From contig DATKWD010000165.1 in assembly GCA_035529695.1 (NCBI GenBank), forward strand, positions 16,799 through 80,798: a stretch of DNA of 64,000 nucleotides, in the 5' to 3' direction. This document shows, piece by piece, positions 1 to 8,575 of this stretch. The position numbers and the translations under genes are program-made. Numbering within the stretch: the stretch's first letter is position 1; each line of letters opens with the position of its first letter. Below the pieces are notes generated by a model, which was not told the DNA's origin, searched no databases, and was given only the letters and a program-made list of their open reading frames with translations. Origin of the DNA: DATKWD01 sp035529695 (GTDB lineage Bacteria; Actinomycetota; Acidimicrobiia; Acidimicrobiales; Salinilacustritrichaceae).

Positions 1-485
1 AGCCCGTAGAGGCCGGCTGCGCCGGCGCGGTGGTGGGTGACGTGGCCGCCGATGGAAGCCGGCGGGACGATGATGGCGTCGCCGGGGGCCGCGAACGCCA
101 TGAACGCGTACAGGTTCGAAATCGCTCCGGACGGGACACGGACCTCGGCGTACGAAGCACGAAACACTTCAGCGGCGAGTTCAGCAGCGATGACCTCGAT
201 CTGCTCGATCGCCTCGAGTCCCATCTCGTACTTCTCGCCCGGATACCCCAACGACGGGCGTGACCCCAGGCCCGAGCCGAGTGCGGCCTCGGCAACGGGG
301 TTCATGACGTTGGTCGCCGGGTTCAGGTTGAGGCACTCGTGCTCGTGGATCCGCCGGTTCTGTTCGATCAGAGAACGGATCCGATCACCGACCTGCTCGG
401 TGCTCGAGGCCGTCTCGGCGGCGATCTGCTGGACCAAGGTCTCCGAGGGTTCGGGGACCCAGTCGCGACGGACGAGCCTCGTCAT
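1..485 (-). CDS. SHMT-like PLP enzyme, N-terminal part (runs off left edge)
   Basis: The ATG at 485 opens a frame that reaches the left edge, so only about 160 N-terminal residues are visible. The stretch LGYPGEKYEMGLEAIEQIE followed by VPSGAISNLYAFMAFAAPGD matches the tetrahydrofolate/PLP-binding region of glycine hydroxymethyltransferases (usual YPGxRYYGG and HSGxxAN motifs), but it is divergent. I therefore infer a PLP-dependent SHMT-like enzyme acting on serine, glycine or a related beta-hydroxy amino acid. The PLP lysine lies outside the window. It follows the Lrp regulator on the same strand by 65 bases, which suggests co-transcription in an amino-acid-related cluster. Confidence 0.7.
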   Translation of the reverse strand, partial: MTRLVRRDWVPEPSETLVQQIAAETASSTEQVGDRIRSLIEQNRRIHEHECLNLNPATNVMNPVAEAALGSGLGSRPSLGYPGEKYEMGLEAIEQIEVIAAELAAEVFRASYAEVRVPSGAISNLYAFMAFAAPGDAIIVPPASIGGHVTHHRAGAAGLYG

Positions 486-550
486 CGATGCTTCACGCCG
501 CCGATCTTGGCGAGCTGCAACGTGCGGGGCAAGCTGCGGGCCGAGGACAC

Positions 551-997
551 CTAGACCGCTGGCTCTCGCGGAAAGCCCTCGACGGTGTGGAGCACGATGC
601 GCGTCGAGGTCTCGCGGACGCCGAGCGACTCCTTGAGCCAACGCAGCAGAGCGTCGAGCTCCTCGATCGAGGTCGCTCGAATGCGGAGCTGGTAGTCGAA
701 GCCCCCGGTGAGGTGGATGGCGTCGACGATCGAAGGGTTGTCGCGCAGGGCGTCGTCGATGCCATCCCACGATGACCCTGGCGCCAGTTGGAGCTCGACG
801 AGCGACTCGACCGGACGTCCGACGGCGGCGGCGCCGACTCGGATGGTGAAGCGATCGATGGCGCCGGACTGCTTGAGCCGGCGGAGCCGCTGCGATGCCG
901 CGGAGAGGCTCAGGTGGACCGCATCGGCGATGTCGGTGACCGATGCGCGACCGTCCTCGACGAGCAACTCGAGGATTCTGCGGTCAATATCGTCCAT
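551..997 (-). CDS. Lrp/AsnC family transcriptional regulator
   Basis: A 148-residue protein of the usual Lrp length. Residues 1-50 form the winged helix-turn-helix (MDDIDRRILELLVEDGRAS, then the recognition helix with SLSAASQRLRRL). Residues about 65-140 form the ligand-sensing RAM domain. The ATG at 997 is preferred because the protein then starts exactly at the conserved MDDIDRRIL, and a TAGGAT box lies 8 bases upstream, consistent with a leaderless transcript. It is divergent from a LysE exporter and followed by an SHMT-like gene, the classic arrangement of an Lrp activator controlling amino-acid export. The inducing amino acid cannot be read from the sequence. Confidence 0.9.
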   Translation of the reverse strand: MDDIDRRILELLVEDGRASVTDIADAVHLSLSAASQRLRRLKQSGAIDRFTIRVGAAAVGRPVESLVELQLAPGSSWDGIDDALRDNPSIVDAIHLTGGFDYQLRIRATSIEELDALLRWLKESLGVRETSTRIVLHTVEGFPREPAV

Positions 998-1005
998 GGC
1001 TGCAG

Positions 1006-1011
1006 ATCCTA
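1006..1011 (-). promoter_or_regulatory. -10 box of the Lrp gene
   Basis: On the minus strand TAGGAT ends 8 bases before the ATG at 997. It fits the TANNNT-N6-8-start pattern seen at many genes in this window, so transcription probably begins at or next to the start codon. Confidence 0.45.
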
Positions 1012-1060
1012 CGACACAGACCGACAAGTGGCCGCAGATGGCGCAGCCATTTGCCCCGAA

Positions 1061-1079
1061 CAACAGGCAACCTTGTTGC
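1061..1079. promoter_or_regulatory. Inverted repeats before lysE-like gene (candidate Lrp site)
   Basis: Two nested inverted repeats lie between the divergent Lrp and LysE genes, right against the LysE start: CAACA-N8-TGTTG (1061-1078) and GCAAC-CTT-GTTGC (1067-1079). The TTG/CAA dyad character and the position suit an Lrp-type operator controlling the exporter. This is inference from position and symmetry only. Confidence 0.4.
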
Positions 1080-1661
1080 ATGGTCGTCATCCTCGGATTC
1101 CTCGCCGGACTGGTCCTCGTCGCACCCGTGGGGCCGGTCGCCCTGACGCTTTTCGGTCTCGGTGCTGCACAGGGCCGTCGCGCTGCGATCGCCGGTGCCG
1201 GAGGGGTCGTCCTGGCCGACCTCATCATCATGCCGATGGCGTTGAGCGGCGCAGGCTTCCTCGGCTCGCTCGACCAGGGCGTGGTCCATCGCCTCGAGGT
1301 GTTCATGGGCATGGCATTGGTGATGCTCGCCATGGTCACGATCCTCCACGCGGAGCGAACCCAGGATGCGCTCGGAGCGATCCGGCATCCGACGCGGGCG
1401 CTGGCGGCGATGACGTTGCTCAACCCCCTGAGCATCGTCGCCTGGACCGGGCTCGCCCTGGCGCTTCCTCCGAGCATCCGTGCCCCGGCGGCGTTGACGG
1501 CATTCGGTATCGGGGTCGTCCTCGCCTCGGCGGTCTGGCACACCGGACTCGCGGCCGCGTCAGGATCGTTCGCCCCACGGCTGGGTCGCAGACCCCGCAC
1601 GGTGCTGACGCAGCTGAGCGGACTCGTTCTGCTGTTCGTCGGTGGCGTCCTGGTCGTGTGA
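1080..1661 (+). CDS. LysE family amino-acid exporter
   Basis: A 193-residue, almost wholly hydrophobic protein with about six membrane segments. The N-terminal motif GLVLVAPVGPVALTLFGLGA is the LysE/RhtB signature (GxxxxPGPxxxL type with VGPVA), and NPLSIVAWTG is the second family motif. It probably exports amino acids or related metabolites from the cytoplasm by proton antiport. The start at 1080 follows directly after an inverted repeat and gives the family's normal length. Divergent from the Lrp regulator, which probably controls it. It ends 2 bases before the convergent SDR gene. Confidence 0.88.
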   Translation: MVVILGFLAGLVLVAPVGPVALTLFGLGAAQGRRAAIAGAGGVVLADLIIMPMALSGAGFLGSLDQGVVHRLEVFMGMALVMLAMVTILHAERTQDALGAIRHPTRALAAMTLLNPLSIVAWTGLALALPPSIRAPAALTAFGIGVVLASAVWHTGLAAASGSFAPRLGRRPRTVLTQLSGLVLLFVGGVLVV

Positions 1662-1663
1662 TC

Positions 1664-2488
1664 TCAGGTGCGCTGATCGCCGTCGGCCGGCTCGAGAGGA
1701 TCGAACTTCACGCCGGTGATGAGCAGAGCGGTGAGGCGCCTGGGAGCCTCGTTCAGCCAGAAGTTGGCGGACAGCCGCTTGGGGTGGCGGACGTGCCGAC
1801 GGCCATCGGCAACCGCATCGACCACGTCGTCGGCCAGCTTCTCCGGGGAGATCGTCGGGAGCAATTGCAGCCGGCGGAGTCGCTTGATGACTCGCTGGCC
1901 GCCAGGCGACGCCTTCTCGACCTGATCCCACATCTCGGTGTCGACCGGACCCGGCGCCACGATCGTGACCCCGACGCCATGAGGCTCGACTTCGCTCCGG
2001 ACCGCAGAGGCGTAGTTGGTGAGTCCGGCCTTCGTACCGCAGTACGGCCCGACTGCCGGGTAGGCGGAGGTCCCTGCGAGCGACGAGGTGTAGACCAGGT
2101 GACCGCTGCCCCGAGCCAACATCTGTGGCAGGACGAGTCGGGTGAGGATCATCGGCGCTTCGAGGTTCAGCCGATTCACGCGGCGAAGGGTCTCGACGTC
2201 GACCAGCGCACACGAGTCGATCGTCTCGATCCCGGCGTTGCTCACGAGGACGTCGATCGGGCCGAACCGTTCTTCGACGTCACCGATGAACGACTCGACC
2301 GCATCGGGGTCGAGCAGGTCGACGGGGAACGCCTCCCCGCCTATCTCGGTCGCCACGTTGTCGAGCGCGTCCTTGTTGCGGGCGGCGACCACGACTCGGG
2401 CACCTGCGCGAGCGAAGGCCCGTGCCATGGCGGCCCCGATGCCTTGACTGCCGCCAGTGATGACCACACGCTTGCCCTCGAGATCCAT
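1664..2488 (-). CDS. SDR family NAD(P)-dependent oxidoreductase
   Basis: A 274-residue classical short-chain dehydrogenase/reductase. Visible are the cofactor motif TGGSQGIG near residue 12, the structural motif NAG (SNAGIE), the catalytic Ser in YTSSLAG, and YCGTK (Tyr and Lys of YxxxK). The tail (RHPKRLSANFWLNEAPRRL) resembles SDRs of lipid metabolism. The substrate is unknown. The ATG at 2488 starts just before the first beta strand (MDLEGKRVVITGG). It is divergent from another SDR, with an inverted repeat in the 64-base gap. Confidence 0.88.
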   Translation of the reverse strand: MDLEGKRVVITGGSQGIGAAMARAFARAGARVVVAARNKDALDNVATEIGGEAFPVDLLDPDAVESFIGDVEERFGPIDVLVSNAGIETIDSCALVDVETLRRVNRLNLEAPMILTRLVLPQMLARGSGHLVYTSSLAGTSAYPAVGPYCGTKAGLTNYASAVRSEVEPHGVGVTIVAPGPVDTEMWDQVEKASPGGQRVIKRLRRLQLLPTISPEKLADDVVDAVADGRRHVRHPKRLSANFWLNEAPRRLTALLITGVKFDPLEPADGDQRT

Positions 2489-2499
2489 CGATCGATCTT

Positions 2500-2524
2500 C
2501 GCACAGCCAAACGTCGGTTGTGCG
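2500..2524. promoter_or_regulatory. Inverted repeat between divergent SDR genes
   Basis: CGCACAGCC (2500-2508) and GGTTGTGCG (2516-2524) pair at 8 of 9 positions around a 7-base spacer. It lies between the two divergent SDR start codons, so it is a candidate operator for a shared regulator. No regulator gene is adjacent. Confidence 0.35.
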
Positions 2525-2552
2525 GGTGCGCGAGTCGTGGCAGGTTGCTCCG

Positions 2553-3527
2553 ATGACGACGTACGGAGCGAACACGACCACCGACGAGATCCTCGAAGGG
2601 CTCGACCTGTCAGGCCGCCGGTACGTGATCACCGGAGCAGCCAGCGGGCTGGGCGAGGAGGCCACCCGAGCCCTGACCTCCAGGGGGGCCAGCGTCACGA
2701 TGCTGGCCCGCGACCCTCAGAAGAACGCCGACGCGGCCGAACGCATCCGCTCCGACGTCCCCGAGGCTGACCTCGAGCTCGGCACCGTCGACCTCGCGAG
2801 CTTCGAGAGCATCAGGACCTTTGCGACCGCGTACCTCGCCGACCACGACACCATCGACGTCCTCCTCAACAACGCCGGGGTCATGGCCTGCCCGCAAGGA
2901 CGAACCGCCGACGGCTTCGAGCTCCAGTTCGGCACGAACCATCTCGGTCACTTCCTGCTCACCGCGCTCCTCTTTCCGGCCCTGATGAGCAGTGACTCGC
3001 CGCGGGTCGTGACCCTTTCGTCGGCTGCCCACGCGACGTGCGACGTGGATCTCGACGACATCGACTTCGAGACCAGCGACTACGACCCGTGGGAGGCCTA
3101 CGGCCGATCGAAGACCGCCAATGCCTTGTTTGCCCGAGGCCTTGCGGCCCGCTACGGCGATCAGGGCCTGATCTCGGTGTCGGTGCACCCGGGCGGGATC
3201 ATGACAGCGCTCGGACGCCACCTCACCGAGGAGCTCATGGAGCAGATGATGACCCGCAGCCGCGAGCGGTCGGCGGCGTCGGGCGATGCCGACGGCGGCT
3301 TCGAGTTCAAGAGCCTCGAGGCCGGAGCCGCCACCGAGGTGTGGGCCACGGTCGCAGACCTGGCTGATCACAACGGCGCCTACCTGGCTGATTGCCAAGT
3401 CGGGGTCGAGGGCGGCAACCCGAACTCCACCGGCTTCATGAGGTACCTCGTCGATGACGCCACCGCCGACCGGCTCTGGTCGATGAGCGAGGAGCTGGTC
3501 GGGCAGCGGTTTCCGACGGTGAGTTGA
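2553..3527 (+). CDS. SDR family oxidoreductase, retinol dehydrogenase/WWOX-like
   Basis: A 324-residue SDR of the longer type related to retinol dehydrogenases and protochlorophyllide reductase. It shows TGAASGLGEE (cofactor glycines), NNAGVMACP, the catalytic Ser in TLSSAAHA, and YGRSKTANALF carrying the YxxxK pair. The ATG at 2553 (MTTYGANTTTDEI) is preferred over upstream in-frame starts because it sits just before the family's N-terminal helix and clears the divergent gene's promoter. The stop overlaps a possible TTG start of the next gene at 3524, so the two are probably co-transcribed. Substrate unknown. Confidence 0.87.
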   Translation: MTTYGANTTTDEILEGLDLSGRRYVITGAASGLGEEATRALTSRGASVTMLARDPQKNADAAERIRSDVPEADLELGTVDLASFESIRTFATAYLADHDTIDVLLNNAGVMACPQGRTADGFELQFGTNHLGHFLLTALLFPALMSSDSPRVVTLSSAAHATCDVDLDDIDFETSDYDPWEAYGRSKTANALFARGLAARYGDQGLISVSVHPGGIMTALGRHLTEELMEQMMTRSRERSAASGDADGGFEFKSLEAGAATEVWATVADLADHNGAYLADCQVGVEGGNPNSTGFMRYLVDDATADRLWSMSEELVGQRFPTVS

Positions 3528-3532
3528 GGCCG

Positions 3533-4510
3533 ATGCCGACGTTTCCGGGGGCGCATCCGGTCGAGGTCGGGTCGGCCGACGAGGCCGATCCGATCACGTT
3601 GTCGGTGCACGAGGCGGGCACCGGCGATGCCGTGGTGTTCTGCCATGGTTTCCCCGACCTCGCGTTCGGGTGGCGCCATCAGCTCGGAGCCGTCGCAGCT
3701 GCCGGTTTCCGCGCGATCGCCCCGGATCAACGGGGGTGCGGACGCAGCAGTGCACCTCGCGGCGTGTCCTCGTACGGCCTCACCGAGCTGACCGGCGACC
3801 TGGTCGGCCTTCTGGATGCGCTCGACATCGAGCAGGCATTCTTCATCGGTCACGACTGGGGTGGTTTCGTCGCCTGGGCCATGCCGGTGCTGCACCCCGA
3901 GAGGGTGCGCGGCGTCGCGGGCCTGTGCACCCCGTACATGCGATTTCCGAGCATCGAGCAGCATCTGTCGATCGTCGATGGCGATGCCGACCGGCAATAC
4001 GTCGCCTGGTTTCAACGACCAGGCACCGCGGAGGCCGAGATGGATGGCAACGTCGAGACCATCCTCACCCGCATCTTTCGAGGTGGTGTGCCGCTGACCG
4101 AGGCCCTCGAACACGCGATGGCGAGCGGGTCGCTCGACATGAACCCGTTCCTGGACGCCGCCTCCTGGCCGGTGATGGGGACGCCGCTCTGCGAGCCGGC
4201 CGAGATGGCGCACTACGTCGCGGCATTCGAGCGCTCAGGCTTCGCGGGCGGCGTCAACTGGTACCGGAACATCGATCGGAACGCGCTCGAACATCCCGAG
4301 ATCGGCCGACGCGACCTCGCCATCCCGTGCCTCATGCTGACCGCCGAGCTCGATCCAGGGTTGCGGCCCGAGTTCGCCGACGGCATGGAACAGCGCATCG
4401 CCGATCTCACCCGTCACGACCTGACCGGAGTCGGCCACTGGATCCAGCAGGAGGTGCCCGATGTGGTGACCGGCCACCTGATCGACTGGCTGGGAGCAAG
4501 CTGCCGTTGA
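3533..4510 (+). CDS. Alpha/beta hydrolase, epoxide hydrolase-like
   Basis: A 325-residue alpha/beta hydrolase. Visible are the oxyanion motif HGFPD (residues 39-42), DQRGCGRS, the nucleophile elbow GHDWGG with Asp108, the cap-domain stretch NWYRNIDRN, the acid in AELDPGLRP, and the catalytic His in GVGHWIQQEVPD. An Asp nucleophile with the HGFPD and HDWGG motifs is typical of soluble epoxide hydrolases and haloalkane dehalogenases; the YRN element favours epoxide hydrolase. The ATG at 3533 is chosen; a TTG at 3524 that overlaps the upstream stop is an alternative. Likely in one transcript with the SDR before it. Confidence 0.85.
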   Translation: MPTFPGAHPVEVGSADEADPITLSVHEAGTGDAVVFCHGFPDLAFGWRHQLGAVAAAGFRAIAPDQRGCGRSSAPRGVSSYGLTELTGDLVGLLDALDIEQAFFIGHDWGGFVAWAMPVLHPERVRGVAGLCTPYMRFPSIEQHLSIVDGDADRQYVAWFQRPGTAEAEMDGNVETILTRIFRGGVPLTEALEHAMASGSLDMNPFLDAASWPVMGTPLCEPAEMAHYVAAFERSGFAGGVNWYRNIDRNALEHPEIGRRDLAIPCLMLTAELDPGLRPEFADGMEQRIADLTRHDLTGVGHWIQQEVPDVVTGHLIDWLGASCR

Positions 4511-4528
4511 CCCGCTGGCGGCCCGCGG

Positions 4529-7204
4529 TCAGTTCAGGCGACTGGGCTCCAGGCGCTGCCGGTCGAGGAGCTCGGGGATCTGCTCGGGTCGCACGCTCGG
4601 ACTGAAGAGCCACCCCTGGAGCGCATCGGTTCCCATGCGGATGGCTGCGTCGGCCTGCTCGATGCTCTCGACGCCCTCGGTGATGATCTGGGCGCCCAGA
4701 AGGTGGGCCGTGTCGATGATCAGCTGAACCAACGCGGCATCGAAACTTCCCGGGTTGGTCACGTGCTCGGTGAAGCTCCGGTCGATCTTGATGAAGTCGA
4801 TGGGGAGCACGCGGAGCTGTGTGATGCTGGAGTGCCCGGTTCCGAAGTCGTCGATGGCGATGCGGATGCCGTTGGCACGCAGCGCCTCGAGGGTCATGCG
4901 CGCCTCGTCGGTGTCCTGCACGAGCGCGGTTTCGGTGATCTCGACGCTCAGAAGCGCCGGATCGATCTCGAGCTCACGCAAGGGACCGAGGATGTCCTCG
5001 ACTGCGGATGCGGCATTGAGGTGACGCGTCGAGATGTTGACCGTGATGGCCAGATCCGCCATGCCGTTCTCGAGTGTCGACCAATTCGCCAGCTGCTGGG
5101 CCGCCGCTTCGACCACCCAGCGGTCGATCTCGATGATGAGGTCGCTCCGCTCTGCGATCGGGATGAAGTACTCAGGCGTGATCAGTCCGTGGACTGGATG
5201 GTCCCAGCGAATCAGTGCTTCGACCGAGTTCAGCTGACCGCTGACATCCACGATCGGCTGGTATTCGAGACGGAGCTCGCCGCCTTCGATCGCGTCCAGG
5301 ATCTCCGAGTTGAGCTGGGCGGTTCGGTGGTTCTCGTCGAGGAGCTCTTCGGTGCAGTACGCAAACCGGTTCCGGCCCGTGTTCTTCGCCTCGTACGCCG
5401 CGAGGTCGGCGTGTTTGACCAGCGCACTCACCGTCGAATCCGCATCGCTGATGGCGATTCCTATGCAGGCGCTGATGCTCACGAGTGCGCCGGTCGAGAG
5501 CTTCATGGGCCCGCCGATCGAGGTGAGCATTCGTTGCGCGACCTCGCCGGCGACGCGCTGGGTGATCGGACCGTCGAGGATCATGACGAATTCGTCGCCT
5601 CCCAGCCGGCACACCACATCGGCGCTCCGACAGTGTTGCGCGAGTCGTTTGGCGACCTCGACGAGGACTTCGTCACCGGCCGAGTGGCCGTGGCCGTCGT
5701 TCACGTCCTTGAAACCGTCGAGATCCACTTCGAGCACCGCGATCGGCTGGCTCTGCTCCGACGCGAGCCGTGCCTCGATCGTCTCCATGGCCGACGATCG
5801 GTTCGGCAAACCAGTGAGGCCGTCATGACTCGCCTGCCACAGGACGTCGGCCTGTGCAGCCTCGCGGGCGTGAATCGAGGTCAGCAAGGTGTCAATGACC
5901 CGCTTCAGCGTGGCCCCCAACTGGCCCGGAACAGTCTGCTCGAGGTCTGGGTGGGTCAGCTCGCCCTCGGCCAGCACGGTCGCCTGTCGACGGATCAGGC
6001 GGATGTTCGAGGAGGCCTCGGACAGCGCCTCGCCCGCCAGGTAGACCTCGCGGGGGCCTGTCGGATGGAATCGCTCGGTCTCACCATCACGGAGTGACTG
6101 CGCGGCCTTGGCGAGCCGACGGACCGAGTGGCTGAACACCAGCGCGACCGCGACCGTGGCCACCAAGGTCACGATCCCGGTCATGATCAGGAGCAGGCGC
6201 GCGCGGCTGATCGTCTCTGACGCGAGATCGCCGCGTTCGGCGGCGACAGCGATCAGCTCGTTGCCGGCGGCACGGGTCAAGTCGACCCACGAGGTGTTCG
6301 AGGACTCGGCCGCGACGAGAAACGTCTCGAGCTCTGCCAGGTCGTTGATGGCGACCGTCCACACTTCGCCTGGTTGTGCGTCAAGTCCCTCGGCGAGGGC
6401 CCGCTCGATCTGATTGTCGACCGAGCGGAGCAGATTCTTCTCCGCTGCGGCCTCACGAATGCCCGTGAGTTTCTCGGCCAGCGGGTCGCTGACGCCGACC
6501 GCATCGAGGGTGTCGTTGGCCTGGGTGTACGCGCGCCGGTTCTCGATCAAGGCCTGGAGCTCGGTTTCGGGATCGCCGGTCGACTCGACGAACCGCGACG
6601 CGATCGAGCTCACGAACTGGCCGTTCACCGCCAGCTGAGCGTCCGCCGCCGCCTCGGTGATGGCCAGGGCGCGCAGAAGGTCGTCACCGGCTGACAGAGG
6701 CAGGGCGCGGCGCTGGAGTTGCCGGGCTGCATCGGCGCCGGTCGCCTCGACGGTCACCATCAGGGTCTGGTATCGGGCCGCGGTGTCGAGGTTGTCGGTC
6801 CTCGTCGATCGAAGGTCTTCGAGGTCCGCGTGGATCTCGGGCCAGTCGCCGGTGAGGGAGTCGGTGGTCCTCACGGACTGGGCGTACCGCTCTTCGATGT
6901 CCACGCCGATGACATCCTCGACCAGTTGAGAGTCGACACCGAACTGCTCCACGCCGACAGCGGCGATCGACCACGTGCGCTCATCGGACAATGCAGCTTG
7001 CAGCCGAATCGCGCTGATGCGCCGCTCCGCGATCGGAACGATTTCCGAGATCGTCGCTCGCTGCTGGTCGGCCTCCCGCAGGTCCTGGACGATCAGGCTG
7101 CCGACCACGAGGAGAGGTACCCCGACCAACCCCAGCAACAGCGGAACCACGCCGAGTCGGAGCGTCGCGCGACTCCTCGCGGTGGTGCTTCCTCGCTCGT
7201 CCAT
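4529..7204 (-). CDS. Membrane GGDEF-EAL c-di-GMP enzyme with helical sensor
   Basis: An 891-residue membrane signalling protein. It has a TM helix near residues 15-35, a mainly helical extracytoplasmic sensor (about 40-330) with a NIT-like look, a second TM near 338-360, a HAMP-like linker, a GGDEF domain with LGGDEF near 535, and an EAL domain. The inhibitory RxxD site (RSAD) sits five residues before GGDEF. The EAL motifs are complete: VEALIRW, NISTRHL, EITETAL, IDDFGTG, IKIDRSF, EGVES and LQGWLF. Both cyclase and phosphodiesterase activity are therefore possible. The ATG at 7204 has GGAGGG upstream and starts right before the first TM; the frame stays open to 7393. Confidence 0.9.
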   Translation of the reverse strand: MDERGSTTARSRATLRLGVVPLLLGLVGVPLLVVGSLIVQDLREADQQRATISEIVPIAERRISAIRLQAALSDERTWSIAAVGVEQFGVDSQLVEDVIGVDIEERYAQSVRTTDSLTGDWPEIHADLEDLRSTRTDNLDTAARYQTLMVTVEATGADAARQLQRRALPLSAGDDLLRALAITEAAADAQLAVNGQFVSSIASRFVESTGDPETELQALIENRRAYTQANDTLDAVGVSDPLAEKLTGIREAAAEKNLLRSVDNQIERALAEGLDAQPGEVWTVAINDLAELETFLVAAESSNTSWVDLTRAAGNELIAVAAERGDLASETISRARLLLIMTGIVTLVATVAVALVFSHSVRRLAKAAQSLRDGETERFHPTGPREVYLAGEALSEASSNIRLIRRQATVLAEGELTHPDLEQTVPGQLGATLKRVIDTLLTSIHAREAAQADVLWQASHDGLTGLPNRSSAMETIEARLASEQSQPIAVLEVDLDGFKDVNDGHGHSAGDEVLVEVAKRLAQHCRSADVVCRLGGDEFVMILDGPITQRVAGEVAQRMLTSIGGPMKLSTGALVSISACIGIAISDADSTVSALVKHADLAAYEAKNTGRNRFAYCTEELLDENHRTAQLNSEILDAIEGGELRLEYQPIVDVSGQLNSVEALIRWDHPVHGLITPEYFIPIAERSDLIIEIDRWVVEAAAQQLANWSTLENGMADLAITVNISTRHLNAASAVEDILGPLRELEIDPALLSVEITETALVQDTDEARMTLEALRANGIRIAIDDFGTGHSSITQLRVLPIDFIKIDRSFTEHVTNPGSFDAALVQLIIDTAHLLGAQIITEGVESIEQADAAIRMGTDALQGWLFSPSVRPEQIPELLDRQRLEPSRLN

Positions 7205-7308
7205 GGTGGAGCGCCCTCCAAGCCTCTCTGGGCAGTGGTTCGGCGCGTTCGCTTCGGATCTTGAGCTGATCGCAGTAACGTCACGATTTCTCTGCAAAGG
7301 GGCGATGC

Positions 7309-8544
7309 ATGCGCAAGAGCACGAAGCGTGCGGTGGCCGCGTTCGCCGTGGCCGCGACGGTGATGGTCGCGTGTTCGACTGATTCGGAGCCATCGACCCA
7401 GGTGCTCGGCACCAGCGTCACCCGTGATCGCGCTGCTGAGCTCGATGCAGTTGTCGACGCGGTCGACGACTCCTCGTTTCCTGAGGTCACCCCGCAAGCC
7501 CCGACGGGTATCTATGGGTTCAGTCGGTATGTCTGGACCGATTCGTCGAGCGGAGTCGTACCCTTCCTGGTCGAGGGCCCGCAGGGCAAGCAGCAACGCT
7601 GTCAGGACCCCGATCTGCCGTGCAGCTACCAGGACCTCCGGGCCTTGGCAGCCACGGGTGACGATCCGCCGCCCGAGCTGGGGATGACCCGTGCCGAGCT
7701 GGAAGAGCTCGTCGGTCAGCTCGACGAGTTGAACGGGTTCCTCTCCACGTTCTCGACGATGGACGACGCGTGCGCCGCGGGGTACGCCCCCGAGACCGAA
7801 CAGAACCCCAACATGGGAATTCACATGAGCCAGCCGTCGATGCTCGCCGACGGGTTCGCCCCCACCGCCCCCGAGATGCTCCTGTGGGCGAAGCCCGACG
7901 GTGAGTTGATCCCGCGCGCAGAGCTGGGCGAGTGCGACGAGAACGGGCAGTGGACCGGCGGAGACGGCTATCAGATCGTCGGCGCGGCCTTTCTTCTCGC
8001 CATGACTCCCGAGCACCCTGAGGCGTTCGCAGGCCCGATCGACAATTGGCACATCCACTACAGCGCCTGCAACGGCGCCGAATCCGATGCCATCCAGGGC
8101 GACGAGCAGTCGTGCGTCGAGGCCGGCGGACAGTTCTTCGAGAAGACGCCGGTCTGGATGATGCACGCCTACGTCGCCGATGGATTCGACAACCAACTCG
8201 GGGTCTTTGCGATGTTCAACGACACGATCTGGCCTCTCGGCCAGGACCTCTCTCTGGGCAATCAGCAGGTCACGCCGAGCGAGTCCGGAGTGTCGGCGCC
8301 CATCGTCAACTTCGACTTCGGTGACGACCTCCGGGTGGCTGCCGGCGAAACGGTCACCTTCTCCAACAGCGACAGCCTCCCGCACACCGTGACGGCCGGC
8401 CTTCCCGGCGCCGCTTCCGACGACTTCGACAGTGGCGTTCTCGGCGCGGGCGACTCGTTCACCGCCGAATTCGACGAGGCGGGCGAATACCGGTTCTTCT
8501 GTTCGCTCCACCCGCAGATGACGGCGACCATCGTCGTCGATTGA
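7309..8544 (+). CDS. Cupredoxin-domain lipoprotein
   Basis: A 411-residue exported lipoprotein. The signal peptide ends in the lipobox VMVAC with Cys22. The C-terminal 100 residues form a plastocyanin-like cupredoxin with the full type 1 copper set: His359 in SLPHTVTAG, then Cys398, His401 and Met404 in FFCSLHPQM. The middle part (about 40-310) is a domain I do not recognise; it contains MGIHMSQPSM, PIDNWHIHYSAC and paired cysteines. The start has AAAGGGG a few bases upstream. A periplasmic or cell-surface electron-transfer or copper-handling role is inferred. It is divergent from the GGDEF-EAL gene. Confidence 0.85.
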   Translation: MRKSTKRAVAAFAVAATVMVACSTDSEPSTQVLGTSVTRDRAAELDAVVDAVDDSSFPEVTPQAPTGIYGFSRYVWTDSSSGVVPFLVEGPQGKQQRCQDPDLPCSYQDLRALAATGDDPPPELGMTRAELEELVGQLDELNGFLSTFSTMDDACAAGYAPETEQNPNMGIHMSQPSMLADGFAPTAPEMLLWAKPDGELIPRAELGECDENGQWTGGDGYQIVGAAFLLAMTPEHPEAFAGPIDNWHIHYSACNGAESDAIQGDEQSCVEAGGQFFEKTPVWMMHAYVADGFDNQLGVFAMFNDTIWPLGQDLSLGNQQVTPSESGVSAPIVNFDFGDDLRVAAGETVTFSNSDSLPHTVTAGLPGAASDDFDSGVLGAGDSFTAEFDEAGEYRFFCSLHPQMTATIVVD

Positions 8545-8561
8545 CGCCGGCGTCGCCGGGT

Positions 8562-8575
8562 CTGATCAGGATCAG
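8562..8575. terminator. Palindrome between convergent genes
   Basis: CTGATC-AG-GATCAG is a perfect inverted repeat lying between the cupredoxin stop and the stop of the convergent small membrane protein, with which it overlaps. It may act as a weak bidirectional terminator. There is no T-tract. Confidence 0.3.

Noticed and set aside
788..2770. 660-residue open frame on the plus strand across the LysE and SDR genes
   Set aside because: Arg/Asp/Gly-rich product with no motif, lying over real genes on both strands; a by-product of high GC content.
4703..6097. 464-residue plus-strand frame opposite the GGDEF-EAL gene
   Set aside because: Antisense shadow of a gene with complete GGDEF and EAL motifs; composition is that of a reversed coding frame.
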